Source of the DNA: JAWLHU01 sp041690255
Lineage (GTDB): Bacteria > Bacillota > Sulfobacillia > Symbiobacteriales > Symbiobacteriaceae
NCBI GenBank assembly: GCA_041690255.1
Contig: JAWLHU010000019.1
Coordinates: 1 to 64,000 of the forward strand
Length of the DNA stretch: 64,000 nt
Reading direction: 5' to 3'
Below the pieces are notes generated by a model, which saw only the letters and a program-made list of their open reading frames with translations, did not search any database and was not told the origin of the DNA. The translations under genes and the position numbers were made by a program. Numbering within the stretch: the first letter of the stretch is position 1; each line of letters opens with the position of its first letter. This document shows, piece by piece, positions 54,666-63,498 of this stretch.

Positions 54666-55054
54666 ATCGCCCCTTCATCCGTCCGGGAGAACCGCTCCAT
54701 GCCGCGCTTCAGCAACGAGACAATCGTGGACTTACCACCGCCGACCGGTCCCATAAGCAGAAGAATCCGCTTGCGGATCTCCAGCCGCTTTGCCGCCGAG
54801 TTAAAGTACTCCACCAACTGCTCCAGAGGCTTCTCGACCCCGAAGATGTCCTTGTCGAAGAAGTGATAGACTCTCTGTCCCTCATCGTTCGTCCCAACCC
54901 CGGCGCTCATGATCGTGTTGTGAATGCGTGCATGCGCCAGGTCCGCCACCGCAGGGTTCGCCTTGACGATCTCAAAGTAGTCCAGGAAGGTTCCCTCCCA
55001 GGCTAGCCGCTGCTCCTCCGCCCGGTACTGGGCAAGCCGCTCTCTGAGGTCCAT
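54648..55054 (-). CDS. prkA: PrkA serine protein kinase, N-terminal part (interrupted gene)
   Basis: ATG 55054 (MDLRERLAQYRAEEQ) with GGGAGGAGGG upstream. The 135 residues before the junction match the N-terminus of PrkA: WEGTFLDYFEIVKANPAVADLAHARIH, YHFFDKDIFGVEKPLEQLVEYF and the AAA Walker A LLLMGPVGGGKSTIVSLLKRG near 100-120, ending EGAIYAIKG. The frame then continues into the element to 54395 (WPLPGLLRRGYERL), giving a truncated product. The next prkA codons are found 6.25 kb away at 48402. In Bacillus, prkA lies in a sporulation mother-cell regulon. Without excision, only a truncated ATPase fragment is made. Confidence 0.92.
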
Positions 55055-55092
55055 AGGTACCCTCCTCCCGATTCCCATTACGCGTGTGCGCG

Positions 55093-55111
55093 CCATGGAT
55101 GCTATCCATGG
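55093..55111. promoter_or_regulatory. Perfect palindrome upstream of prkA
   Basis: CCATGGAT-GCT-ATCCATGG, 8-bp arms. It lies 39 bases upstream of the prkA start, in the gap shared with the terminator of the opposite gene set, so it is a candidate operator for prkA. Confidence 0.45.
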
Positions 55112-55122
55112 TATGAAACCAA

Positions 55123-55157
55123 CCCCCCCGCTTGCCACGCCAGGCCGGCGGGGGGGC
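55123..55157 (-). terminator. Terminator of the GGDEF-EAL gene
   Basis: A C-rich arm (CCCCCCCGC) pairs with GCGGGGGGG around about 15 bases. It lies just after the minus-strand stop at 55167. Confidence 0.65.
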
Positions 55158-55166
55158 TGGATCCGA

Positions 55167-57683
55167 TTATGGAATGCTCGGGCATTCCGGCCCTGGCTGG
55201 CCCCAGTAGTACCCTTGCCCATACTGTACGCCCGTCTCGCAGAGCAAGTCGGCGACCTCCTGACTCTCCACCCACTCAGCGATTACTCGCTTGCCCAGTG
55301 CGTGTGCAACGTTGGTGATCGCCTGGACGAGCGCGAGGTTTGTCGGATCGGTGTCGAGGTTGCGAATGAAAGAACCATCGATCTTGACGTAGTCAGCCGG
55401 AAGGGACCTGAGATAGCCGAAGGAGGAGAAACCAATACCAAAGTCATCAAGGGCGAAGCTGCAGCCGAACTCCTTCAGCCGGCCCATCCACTCCTGGGCG
55501 AGGGTCAGGTCTCCGACCGCAGAGGTCTCAGTCACCTCAAAGGTGAGGTGGCCCGGGCCGATCCCACTGGCCCGCAGCCTCTCCTCGATCCACTGGAGCA
55601 GCCCCCTATCCCCCAGGCTCTCCCCGGAGATATTGACAAAGACCCGCAGGTCGGGCCGGCGCTGGAGGACGTCAATCACCTGTTCCACAACCCACCGATC
55701 AATCTCCGGCATGAGCCCGTAGTCCTTGGCAGCCGCCAGAAACACTTCCGGGTTGACGATCTGGCCATCTTCCGAGCGGAGGCGAAGCAGAGCCTCCCGG
55801 TGCTCCACCTCCCCCGTTGCCAGCCGGACAACGGGCTGGTAGCAGAGCATCAGCCGGCCTTCACGGAGAGCATCCGTCAGCTGAGTCGCCCGTTCTGCCG
55901 CCTGAATCAGGGCCATTCCTTTCTCGCCTTCCGTCTGATAGACCACCGTCTGGTTCTTGCCCAGGTCCTTGGCAGCATACAGGGCGGAGTCTGCCAGGGC
56001 CATGACCGCATCGAGATCGAGCGTACCGTCCATCGGGGCGATCCCGATAGAGACCCCCAGCGTGAAGTGGCGGCCGTCGGGATTGAAGCGACAGGCAGAG
56101 GCCGCCTTACGCAACCGCTCCGCCACGATTCTCGCATCATGTAGGGAGACATCCTCCAGCAGGACGGCAAGCTCGTCACCGCCCAACCGCGCCAGGAAGT
56201 CCGATGGGCGCAGCGCCCGGCGAAACAGATCGGACACCTGGATCAGCACCTGGTCACCGGCTGCGTGGCCACAGGTATCGTTGACCAGCTTGAAGTTGTC
56301 CAGGTCCATGAGGACCAGGGCGCCCCTACAGTCCCGTTCCGCTCGCTCCAACAGCGCCTTCAGCCGCTCCCGGAGCGCTCTGCGATTGGGTAGTTCGGTC
56401 ACCGGGTCATGCATGGCCTGGTGCCGCAACTGCTCCTCCTGCCGCCTTCGATCTGTGCCGTCCTGCTTGATGCCAATGAAGTGCGTGATCTGTCCCAACT
56501 CGTCCCGAACGGGCGTAATGGTCTGCTCATCGATATAGAGGGTGCCGTCCTTCCGGCGGTTGTACACCTCACCATGCCAGGTCTGCCCGGAGAGAATGGT
56601 GTCCCAGAGCCGTTTGTAGAGCGCCGGGCTGTGCGCACCGGACTTGAGAATCGCCGGTGTCCTGCCGATCACCTCTGCAGGACTGTAGCCGGTCAGTCTG
56701 GTAAAAGCGGGGTTTACCCACTCGATCCGGCCATCGCGTGCGGCGATCACCACAGCATTAGCTGCCGCCTCCAATGCGACCGTCTGCAGATGAATCTGCG
56801 CTTGGTCCTGGGCTGCGCTCAGCGATATGGAGACCTGATCCGCGAAATGCCGAAAATGCCCGACCAGGTCGTCGTCCATGGTCAAAGGAGTTGCTGTGCA
56901 GACCGTGAGCCCTCCGAAGGCCTCGTTCCTGGCGAGGAGCGGGATGGAGAGCGCCGTCCGAAAACCGTGCCGCCCCCATATCTCCCGCCACGGAGCGATG
57001 CCAGGGTGCTGAATCTGGAAGATCTGCATCTGCGCCGTCCGAATGGCAGCACCGGTCGGCCCCTGACCCAGGCCGGTCTCATCCCACCGAATCGAGAACT
57101 GATCCAACTCATCCCTTCCATTACCTGCTCGGGCACAAATTGAGACTGAGCCATCGGCCTCTCGCATACCGACGAACGCCAACTCAACCTCAAAGAGAGC
57201 GACGATACGCTCGCAGACGTGGGAGAGAATCGCCTCGAGTGGAAGCCGCTGCAGAATCGCCTGGTCGATCTCGTGGAGCAGACTTTGGGTGGCCGCCATT
57301 CGCCGGCGCCGGGTGATATCGGACATGATACAAAGCCGTACGGGCCGGCCTCCCATCAGGGCGCCCCGAGTGGTTACCTCCACCGGGAAGGGCCGGCCGT
57401 CGCGACGGCGGTGATTGGTCTGGAAGAGGGTTCGTCCCCCCTGTTCGCCGCCGCTGAAAGGGGTGGGGTTATCACAGAGGAGATCGCTGACCGGCCGGCC
57501 CAGCAACTCGTCGCGGGCATACCCGTAGGCCTCCAACGCCGCCGGATTCGCCTCCACGATCGTACCGGTGGGTGAGATCAGGAGGACCATGTTCTGCGTC
57601 TCCTCCCACAGAAGCTGACCGGCAGAATGGGCAATGACCGCGGGGGCTCCCTCCGCTGCCAACTGTTCTTCGCGCTCCTTCAT
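55167..57683 (-). CDS. PAS-GAF-PAS-GGDEF-EAL cyclic-di-GMP protein
   Basis: An 838-residue soluble protein. PAS 1 is at about 25-135 (LLISPTGTIVEANPAALEAYGY), GAF at 145-290 and PAS 2 at 300-415 (GRIEWVNPAFTRLTGYSPAEV). GGDEF is at about 430-590, with the active motif written GGDEL near 498 and an RPSD inhibitory site five residues before it. EAL is at about 600-830, with EALLRL near 630 and DDFGIGFSSFGYLRSLPADYVKID. EAL catalytic residues look intact; the GGDEL variant may still synthesise or only bind GTP. No transmembrane region is present. It is monocistronic and adjacent to two chemoreceptors. Confidence 0.92.
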   Translation of the reverse strand: MKEREEQLAAEGAPAVIAHSAGQLLWEETQNMVLLISPTGTIVEANPAALEAYGYARDELLGRPVSDLLCDNPTPFSGGEQGGRTLFQTNHRRRDGRPFPVEVTTRGALMGGRPVRLCIMSDITRRRRMAATQSLLHEIDQAILQRLPLEAILSHVCERIVALFEVELAFVGMREADGSVSICARAGNGRDELDQFSIRWDETGLGQGPTGAAIRTAQMQIFQIQHPGIAPWREIWGRHGFRTALSIPLLARNEAFGGLTVCTATPLTMDDDLVGHFRHFADQVSISLSAAQDQAQIHLQTVALEAAANAVVIAARDGRIEWVNPAFTRLTGYSPAEVIGRTPAILKSGAHSPALYKRLWDTILSGQTWHGEVYNRRKDGTLYIDEQTITPVRDELGQITHFIGIKQDGTDRRRQEEQLRHQAMHDPVTELPNRRALRERLKALLERAERDCRGALVLMDLDNFKLVNDTCGHAAGDQVLIQVSDLFRRALRPSDFLARLGGDELAVLLEDVSLHDARIVAERLRKAASACRFNPDGRHFTLGVSIGIAPMDGTLDLDAVMALADSALYAAKDLGKNQTVVYQTEGEKGMALIQAAERATQLTDALREGRLMLCYQPVVRLATGEVEHREALLRLRSEDGQIVNPEVFLAAAKDYGLMPEIDRWVVEQVIDVLQRRPDLRVFVNISGESLGDRGLLQWIEERLRASGIGPGHLTFEVTETSAVGDLTLAQEWMGRLKEFGCSFALDDFGIGFSSFGYLRSLPADYVKIDGSFIRNLDTDPTNLALVQAITNVAHALGKRVIAEWVESQEVADLLCETGVQYGQGYYWGQPGPECPSIP

Positions 57684-58117
57684 GCAACCGCCCCCCGCCC
57701 ACCACGCTCCTTCGGCAGCCTCGCTGACATAGGCGTGCGCCCGTAGTCCCGCGGCCAGCGACCCTGCCTCGCGGCAAGTGTGTCCCTTCGGTGGGAAAAT
57801 CTTCAGATACGGTAAGTGTAGACGGACCTATTCCCTTGAGCAATAGAACGAATGGTTGATCCGGCCTACATGAAAGATTAGCAAAAGTTGCTGTGACGAC
57901 CGCCTTTTGTTCATCTCTCTTTAAGAAATGACGGTAGCCCGTAATCTCGGCACGGGGATATTCATCTATGCAGGATACTCGTTCCATTAAAGGAGAATTA
58001 CAAGCATCCCATATAAAAACATGCAGGAGATCACCCATAATAACCGAATACATACATATATTAGTCATCAGATGAGCCGCTTGTGGGGAAGTCTGGGATC
58101 TGGGGGGAGCGTCGCGT
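57684..58117. promoter_or_regulatory. Divergent control region between GGDEF-EAL and chemoreceptor genes
   Basis: A 434-bp gap, AT-rich from 57780 to 58060, carrying promoters in both directions. The hairpin AGCAA-AAG-TTGCT lies at about 57879. I looked for a cyclic-di-GMP riboswitch and saw no GEMM-type core. No small gene was convincing. Confidence 0.35.
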
Positions 58118-59797
58118 ATGGATCAGAAGACAACGTCGGCTTCGATCTTCCGGTGGAACGAGCAGGTCACCGATCGCATGCTAATCAAAGCCCTGTGGAT
58201 GGTCTACTTCCTTGGAACGCCCGCCGTGTTTGCCGTCTACCGCTTCGTGGTGGGCGAGGAGACGGTCCGTGTCATCTACTGGATGATCGGGACAGCGCTG
58301 TGTCTCGGCGTGCCAACGCTGATTCATGCGACCGGTCGGCTACCTGGATCGATCAAGTATTTGGGTCCGATCAGCACGCTTGGAGCGCTTCTAGTGCTCT
58401 CGTTCACCATCCACATGTCCGCATCGACCTGGGCCCTCTGGCTTATGCCGGCGCTGGTGGCGGCCCTCTACGTACAGCGGAAGGTGGTCTGGCTGCTGAA
58501 CCTCCTGACGTGGGGCTCTATGGCCCTCGTGGGCTACCTCTATCCCGAGACGCTGCCGGAACAGACGGTAGGGGGAATCGCCTACCTCGTGGTGGTCATG
58601 ACGCTGATGGGGATACTGATCGCGGCGCTCGCCAACAAGGCCTCCACCCTTCTCACGCGGGTTGAGGATGAGACCGCGGCAAGACAGTCGACCTTGGGGA
58701 AACTGGAGCAGGCCATGGGCGCCATACACGATGCGGTCCGGCGCCTCGTCCAGGCCGCTGGCGCCCTCAACCACGATGCTGCCGCGGCGGCCACCTACCT
58801 GAACAGGAGCTTCCGGAACACGGTCTCTTCCGTGGTGACCACGAGTCAGCAGAACCAGCGACGGGTGCATGAGGCGAATGAGGTGATCAGCGAACTCTCC
58901 CGGGCGATCGGCCACATTGCCGCCGGCGCTGAATCGAACTCCTTACAGGTCTCGACCGGCACCGAACTGGTCCAGAACATCGCAGGGGCGATCGAGTCGG
59001 TCACCGCCCGTGCCGGATCGGTCAGGGAGGCCTCCCAGACGGCAGCCCAGGTGGCCGCAGACGGCACCCTCGTCATGGGTGACATGGTCGACGGCATGGG
59101 CCGGATTCGGCAGACGGCTGAGACGGCCGCCCAGGTGATCCAGGACCTAGGAACACAGTCACAGCGCATTGGCGGCATTGCCAACACGATTGGACAGATT
59201 GCGGAGCAGACGAATATGCTGGCGCTCAACGCTGCGATTGAAGCCGCTCGGGTTGGCGCGCAGGGCCGGGGGTTTGCCGTGGTTGCCCAAGAGGTACGGA
59301 ACCTGGCGGAACGCTCTGGTGGTGAGGCCCGTTCGATCGCCAATCTGCTCGATGGCATTCGCACAGGGATCGCACAGGCGGTGGAAGCGGTCGCCTCAAC
59401 GACGCAGGAAGTGGAGGTAGGGCACAGCCTGGCAACGAAGAGCCAGATCGCCCTGTCCCAGGTGCGCGATACCACCTGGGCTGCGGCTGATGAGGTTCGT
59501 GAGATCGCTCGGGAGACCGAGCGATTGACAGCGGCAGCGAGTGCGCTGGTTCGAGCCTTCCAGGAGATCGACAAGGTCGCTCACTCCAACTCTGCCTCCA
59601 CCGAGGAGATGGCTGCCGCCTCGGACGAGGTGCTTCGGACCGTTGCCTCCATTGGTGAGACCTCCCAGGCCAACCTGGAGGCGGTTGAGGATCTCCAAGG
59701 TGGGTCGCAGACGCTCCAGAGTTCACTCCTCGAGATCGCTCGGGTCAGCGACAACCTCACCGATCTGGCGGGGAAGCTTGAAGACCTGACAAAGTAA
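58118..59797 (+). CDS. Methyl-accepting chemotaxis protein with polytopic membrane sensor
   Basis: A 559-residue protein; ATG 58118 is preceded by GGGGGGAGC. Six hydrophobic helices lie in residues 22-180 with hardly any extracellular loops, so the signal is probably sensed within the membrane or is a small hydrophobic or redox cue. The cytoplasmic signalling domain (about 240-555) has the hairpin tip EQTNMLALNAAIEAARVGAQGRGFAVVAQEVRNLAERS near 362-399, typical of MCPs that bind CheA and CheW. No HAMP domain is obvious. It is followed by a terminator shared with the opposing chemoreceptor gene. Confidence 0.92.
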   Translation: MDQKTTSASIFRWNEQVTDRMLIKALWMVYFLGTPAVFAVYRFVVGEETVRVIYWMIGTALCLGVPTLIHATGRLPGSIKYLGPISTLGALLVLSFTIHMSASTWALWLMPALVAALYVQRKVVWLLNLLTWGSMALVGYLYPETLPEQTVGGIAYLVVVMTLMGILIAALANKASTLLTRVEDETAARQSTLGKLEQAMGAIHDAVRRLVQAAGALNHDAAAAATYLNRSFRNTVSSVVTTSQQNQRRVHEANEVISELSRAIGHIAAGAESNSLQVSTGTELVQNIAGAIESVTARAGSVREASQTAAQVAADGTLVMGDMVDGMGRIRQTAETAAQVIQDLGTQSQRIGGIANTIGQIAEQTNMLALNAAIEAARVGAQGRGFAVVAQEVRNLAERSGGEARSIANLLDGIRTGIAQAVEAVASTTQEVEVGHSLATKSQIALSQVRDTTWAAADEVREIARETERLTAAASALVRAFQEIDKVAHSNSASTEEMAAASDEVLRTVASIGETSQANLEAVEDLQGGSQTLQSSLLEIARVSDNLTDLAGKLEDLTK

Positions 59798-59809
59798 TCC
59801 GCACGGAAG

Positions 59810-59836
59810 ACCGCCCCCGGAGTTCCCGGGGGCGGT
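59810..59836. terminator. Bidirectional terminator between two chemoreceptor genes
   Basis: ACCGCCCCCGG pairs with CCGGGGGCGGT around AGTTC, followed by TGATTGCGTTATTG. The two MCP genes converge on it. Confidence 0.8.
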
Positions 59837-59844
59837 TGATTGCG

Positions 59845-61746
59845 TTATTGCTTGAACTGAGCGGCGGACTCCTCCATCTCCCGGGCCACCCGGCCAAGTT
59901 GGGCGCCGGATGAAGCCAGAGCCTGAAGGGTGCGACTCACCTCGGTCATGATCGTCTGGGTTTTCGAGGCGAGGGCTGCCGTCTCCTCGGAGATCGCAGC
60001 CACACTCTCCACCGCCTGCTGTGCTCGCTGGCTGCCATCGACGACCTCCTGGGCGCCTTTGGTCGATTCCATTACCTGGAGCGCCGCCTGGCGGGTCTTC
60101 TCACCAATGGAGCGGGCCACCCGGGCGTTCTCTCTGGAATCGGTAGCCACCCGCTCGATCTCGGTTCGGGTGCGCTGCGCCGACGCTTCGATCGTTGCGA
60201 GGGATTGCTGTGCGCGGTCTGCCTTCTCCCGGCCAACCTCGAGGGCCGACAGGCTGGCGTTCATCTGACCGAGGGTCTCCTCCACATCGCGCCGGATCGA
60301 CTCCAGAATCCGGCCAATCTGATCGGCGGATTCGCCCGACCGGGCTGCCAGCTTCCGAACCTCGTCGGCGACGACGGCGAAGCCTCGCCCGCTCTCCCCA
60401 GCTCGGGCCGCCTCAATCGCTGCATTCAGGGCAAGCATGTTCGACTGCTCCGCCAGGTCACGAATGGTCGCGCTGATCTGACCGATATCCGCGGCCTGGT
60501 GGCTGAGCCGCTGCATGCCCTGTGAGGCCTGCGAGACGCTGCCGGCGATCTGCTGGACCGCACCGGCGGTCGCACCGACCGCCTGGCTGCCGGCCTGCGC
60601 CACCTCGGTCGTCTCTACCGCTGCCGCAGCAGCCCGACCGGCCACCTCCAATACCCGCTCGATCACCTGCGCCGTGTTCGATGCCTCTTCCGCAGCCTGA
60701 GAGACCTGACCGGCCTGGCTTGTGGTCGACTCGGTAAACCTACCCAACCCTACCCGGAACTGCGTAAGGAAACCGGCCAGTTCAGCGGCACTGTCGGCCT
60801 GATCATGGGTACCCGTGGCCACCTGCTGCATGGCCTCGTCGGCCCTGGCCGAAAGATCGGTCACCGTGCTGACGGCTCTGACCAGCTCCTGCGAAGTCGA
60901 AACCACCTGGGCGGCATTCTCGTGCATGTTGCGGACCAACTCGTAGAGGTTCTGTTGCATGCCCTGCAGGCTGGTGCGGAGCGCATCCAACTCGTCGGGA
61001 TTCTTCAGGTTCACCTCACCGCCAAACGATGCGGTCAGATCGCCCGCGGCCAGCGCCTGCGCCCCTGCGTAGAGCGGCTCGATCCGGCGGGCCAGGTGGC
61101 GGGCACTCCGGAGAGCCATGACGATCGCCAATCCGGTAACGATCAACCACAAGATGCCGAAGTATGCAGAGAGCGTGATCATCTCATCGATCACCTGGCC
61201 TGCGGCCATGTCGGCGCCCAGCACCGCGGTGGCCTCGCCGGCCTCGTTCAGAATGGGGGCGTATGCGGTCATGAGCCACCCATACCCCTCGACGTTCTCG
61301 ATCGGTAGGATCGCGGGAGTCTTCGTTTCGTATACCGTGGCGACTTCGGGCTCATCCTCATAGATCGTCCCGATTGGCTCGGGTTCGGCGGAGCCGTCCA
61401 CCACCAGGGATGAGGCAACCTCTCCGGACTTCACCACCGTGTAGACGTACTCGAGCCCCAACTCCTCACGGATATTTGAGAGCCGCGTCGCCATCTCCAG
61501 ATAGGCTTGATCTTCTTCGCTCTGGATCCGGCTGTGCCGGTCGCCGTCTATGTCCAGTGCGGCCACGGAGGCGATCGCCTCGAGCCGTTGGGCCAGGCCC
61601 CGGTTCAGGGAGCCCCATTCAAACCAGAGCCCAAGGACGCCGACCAGGAGTGACGCCACCGCCACCAGCCCGGCTGTCATAAGGGAAAGGCGACGCTCTA
61701 ACCTGCCACGGGACGGGGAGACTCTGCTGCGCTGTGCTTTTGCCAC
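59845..61746 (-). CDS. Methyl-accepting chemotaxis protein with extracellular Cache-like sensor
   Basis: A 633-residue protein. Transmembrane helix 1 is at about 20-42, an extracellular domain of about 150 residues follows (45-192), and helix 2 is at 193-213. The sensor has strands ending LGLEYVYTVVKSG and AVLGADMAAGQV, the pattern of Cache domains that bind small organic ligands. A HAMP-like linker (214-270) and MCP domain (300-630) follow, with the tip EQSNMLALNAAIEAARAGESGRGFAVVADEVRKLAARS near 440. ATG 61746. An AT-rich promoter region lies at 61750-61850. Confidence 0.92.
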   Translation of the reverse strand: MAKAQRSRVSPSRGRLERRLSLMTAGLVAVASLLVGVLGLWFEWGSLNRGLAQRLEAIASVAALDIDGDRHSRIQSEEDQAYLEMATRLSNIREELGLEYVYTVVKSGEVASSLVVDGSAEPEPIGTIYEDEPEVATVYETKTPAILPIENVEGYGWLMTAYAPILNEAGEATAVLGADMAAGQVIDEMITLSAYFGILWLIVTGLAIVMALRSARHLARRIEPLYAGAQALAAGDLTASFGGEVNLKNPDELDALRTSLQGMQQNLYELVRNMHENAAQVVSTSQELVRAVSTVTDLSARADEAMQQVATGTHDQADSAAELAGFLTQFRVGLGRFTESTTSQAGQVSQAAEEASNTAQVIERVLEVAGRAAAAAVETTEVAQAGSQAVGATAGAVQQIAGSVSQASQGMQRLSHQAADIGQISATIRDLAEQSNMLALNAAIEAARAGESGRGFAVVADEVRKLAARSGESADQIGRILESIRRDVEETLGQMNASLSALEVGREKADRAQQSLATIEASAQRTRTEIERVATDSRENARVARSIGEKTRQAALQVMESTKGAQEVVDGSQRAQQAVESVAAISEETAALASKTQTIMTEVSRTLQALASSGAQLGRVAREMEESAAQFKQ

Positions 61747-61854
61747 GATGTCAAGCCCTCCTCGTCGAGACTCCCGGATCCATCGCTCACCATATTAGCA
61801 TAGTTTGGACTCGTACCCATATATCTGTACAAAAGTGTAACCTTTAAGACGCAT

Positions 61855-61881
61855 GAGAAAAGCCGGGACTTCTGCCCCGGC
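61855..61881 (-). terminator. Terminator of the small gene at 61888
   Basis: On the minus strand GCCGGG pairs with CCCGGC around eight bases, followed by TTTTCTC. Located seven bases past the stop. Confidence 0.75.
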
Positions 61882-61887
61882 ATCCGC

Positions 61888-62037
61888 CTATCCGACTCTC
61901 TTCGATCGGATCTCTTCGATCTCTTCGTTGAGACGGATCCACTCAAGAATTAAGAATTGCTTATCTTCCGGCCGAGCTTTCAGCCACCGATCCAACAGTT
62001 GGTCACGCCGTCCCTTCAATCTGCGCCAGCGCTTCAC
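61888..62037 (-). CDS. Small basic coiled-coil protein (49 aa)
   Basis: GTG 62037 with GGAGGGGAAGTT upstream gives 49 residues (VKRWRRLKGRRDQLLDRW ... EEIEEIRSKRVG). It is helical with heptads and no signal. Size and helical hairpin recall the Spo0E-like family of small phosphatases of sporulation phosphorelays, but the family SQELD motif is not present, so I do not assign it. It has its own palindromic control site upstream and a terminator downstream, which supports a real gene. Confidence 0.55.
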   Translation of the reverse strand: MKRWRRLKGRRDQLLDRWLKARPEDKQFLILEWIRLNEEIEEIRSKRVG

Positions 62038-62072
62038 AACTTCCCCTCCCTCTCTCCTCGATCCGATCAAAC

Positions 62073-62091
62073 GCGGTTACACATGTAACGC
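62073..62091 (-). promoter_or_regulatory. Palindrome upstream of the small basic protein gene
   Basis: GTTACA-CA-TGTAAC with outer GCG and CGC, 36 bases upstream of GTG 62037. It looks like an operator or the core of a promoter. Confidence 0.45.
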
Positions 62092-62331
62092 TTTTGTTTT
62101 ATATCTATCTATTTCTGATTTTACTCCAATTACCTAGGGCGACAAGGGGAGGGGCGGACAACCTGTCTGACAACATCCGGCGCCGTTTGTCCCGAATCTG
62201 ACATCTCGGGGCACAAAAGGGCTAGGGTCTAGAAAGGGCTGTGCGTTCACCGCCGCCGGAATGCGCTGCTCACCGCCAGCATAGGAGCAGTGGCATAGCG
62301 GGGGCTGCCCCCCGCACCGGAGGTGACCCTC
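62092..62331. other. Gap before the molybdoenzyme gene
   Basis: No gene is supported here. A GC-rich hairpin (GCGGGGG / CCCCCGC, about 62298-62315) sits directly before the GGAGG of the next gene and could modulate its translation. The AT-rich first 50 bases carry the promoter of the small gene on the minus strand. Confidence 0.35.
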
Positions 62332-63417
62332 TTGCCACCAAAGGACCGCTGGGCCCCTGGCCGGCTGCCATCCGGGCAGCCGCATCTGATCGTGCGCGAG
62401 GAGCAGCCGGAGGATGCCGAGTTTGCCATGGCCCATCTGAACAGTTGGGTCACGCCCAACCCCCTCTTCTTTCGCCGGAACCACTTCCGCTACCCGAAGG
62501 TCGACCAGCCCTCGTGGCGGCTCGATCTGACCGGTGCGGCGGCCCGACCGCTGCGCCTCTCCCTGGACGACCTGCGGCGGATGCCCCAGACCAGTCAGTG
62601 GACGACCCTGGAGTGCTCAGGGAATAAGCGGGCCTACTACGAACCCGAGACCGAGGGCACGCAGTGGACGGCGGGCGCCATCGGAAACGCCGAGTGGGGC
62701 GGGGTACCGCTGGCTACGCTGCTGGCGCTGGCCCGTCCGCTGACCGGAGCGGTCGAGGTCCTCTTCGTCGGGGCCGATGAGGGGATCTTCAAGGAGACGG
62801 GGGAGCGAGTCCACTTCGCCCGCAGCCTGCCCCTGGACCAGGCGCTCCGCCCAGACCTGCTGCTCGCTCTGACGATGAATGGCGAGCCGCTGCCCCAGAG
62901 ACATGGGGCACCACTCCGGTTGGTGGTCCCCACGTGGTACGCCATGGCGTCGGTGAAGTGGCTGACCCGCATTGAGTTGCTGACCCGGCCGTTCCGGGGC
63001 CCCTTCCAGGTTCGGGACTACGTCTACATACCCTCTCCAGGCGCCTATGACCGGTCGGTCCCGGTCACCTGGCAGCGGGTGAACAGCACCATTACCCAAC
63101 CGGTGGATGGGGCACGCGTTCAACCGGGGCCGCTCACCGTACGGGGGGTTGCCTGGGCTGGCAATGCTCCGCCGGAGCGGGTCGAGGTCAGCCTGAACGG
63201 TGGACGGAGTTGGACGTGCGCCGAACTGATTGACCCTGCCCTGCCCGCAGTCTGGCGGCTCTGGCACTGGGTCAGCCCCCCGCTGTCGCCCGGGGTGTAT
63301 CAGATTCTGGTTCGGGCGACGGATGCCGCAGGCGAAACCCAACCGAGACGGGCCGCCTGGAATGCCAAGGGGTACGGCAACAACTCCATGATTCCGCTCA
63401 CGATCATCGTGGAGTAA
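62332..63417 (+). CDS. Sulfite-oxidase-like molybdopterin enzyme
   Basis: A 361-residue protein; TTG 62332 has GGAGG eight bases upstream, and a GTG three codons earlier overlaps that site. The molybdopterin domain (about 25-230) contains NSWVTPNPLFFRRNHF, TLECSGNKR with the cysteine molybdenum ligand near 94 and RLVVPTWYAMASVKWL near 200. The C-terminal dimerisation domain (about 240-355) is Ig-like. No twin-arginine or other signal peptide is present, so the protein is probably cytoplasmic, unlike most sulfite oxidases or YedY. The substrate may be sulfite or another oxo compound. No haem or partner cytochrome gene is adjacent. Confidence 0.88.
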   Translation: MPPKDRWAPGRLPSGQPHLIVREEQPEDAEFAMAHLNSWVTPNPLFFRRNHFRYPKVDQPSWRLDLTGAAARPLRLSLDDLRRMPQTSQWTTLECSGNKRAYYEPETEGTQWTAGAIGNAEWGGVPLATLLALARPLTGAVEVLFVGADEGIFKETGERVHFARSLPLDQALRPDLLLALTMNGEPLPQRHGAPLRLVVPTWYAMASVKWLTRIELLTRPFRGPFQVRDYVYIPSPGAYDRSVPVTWQRVNSTITQPVDGARVQPGPLTVRGVAWAGNAPPERVEVSLNGGRSWTCAELIDPALPAVWRLWHWVSPPLSPGVYQILVRATDAAGETQPRRAAWNAKGYGNNSMIPLTIIVE

Positions 63418-63498
63418 TCCGAATGATCGCCCCCCCTGGAGACCGCAGACCGACCGCTGCATAGGATGCACGGAGATTCCCAGACCGGGGGGGATTCC

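Noticed and set aside
57684..58117. Possible cyclic-di-GMP riboswitch beside the GGDEF-EAL gene
   Set aside because: Neither strand showed the GEMM core or a tetraloop-receptor pattern; only a small unrelated hairpin.
61888..62037. Spo0E-like phosphatase
   Set aside because: Size and helices fit, but the SQELD-type motif is missing.
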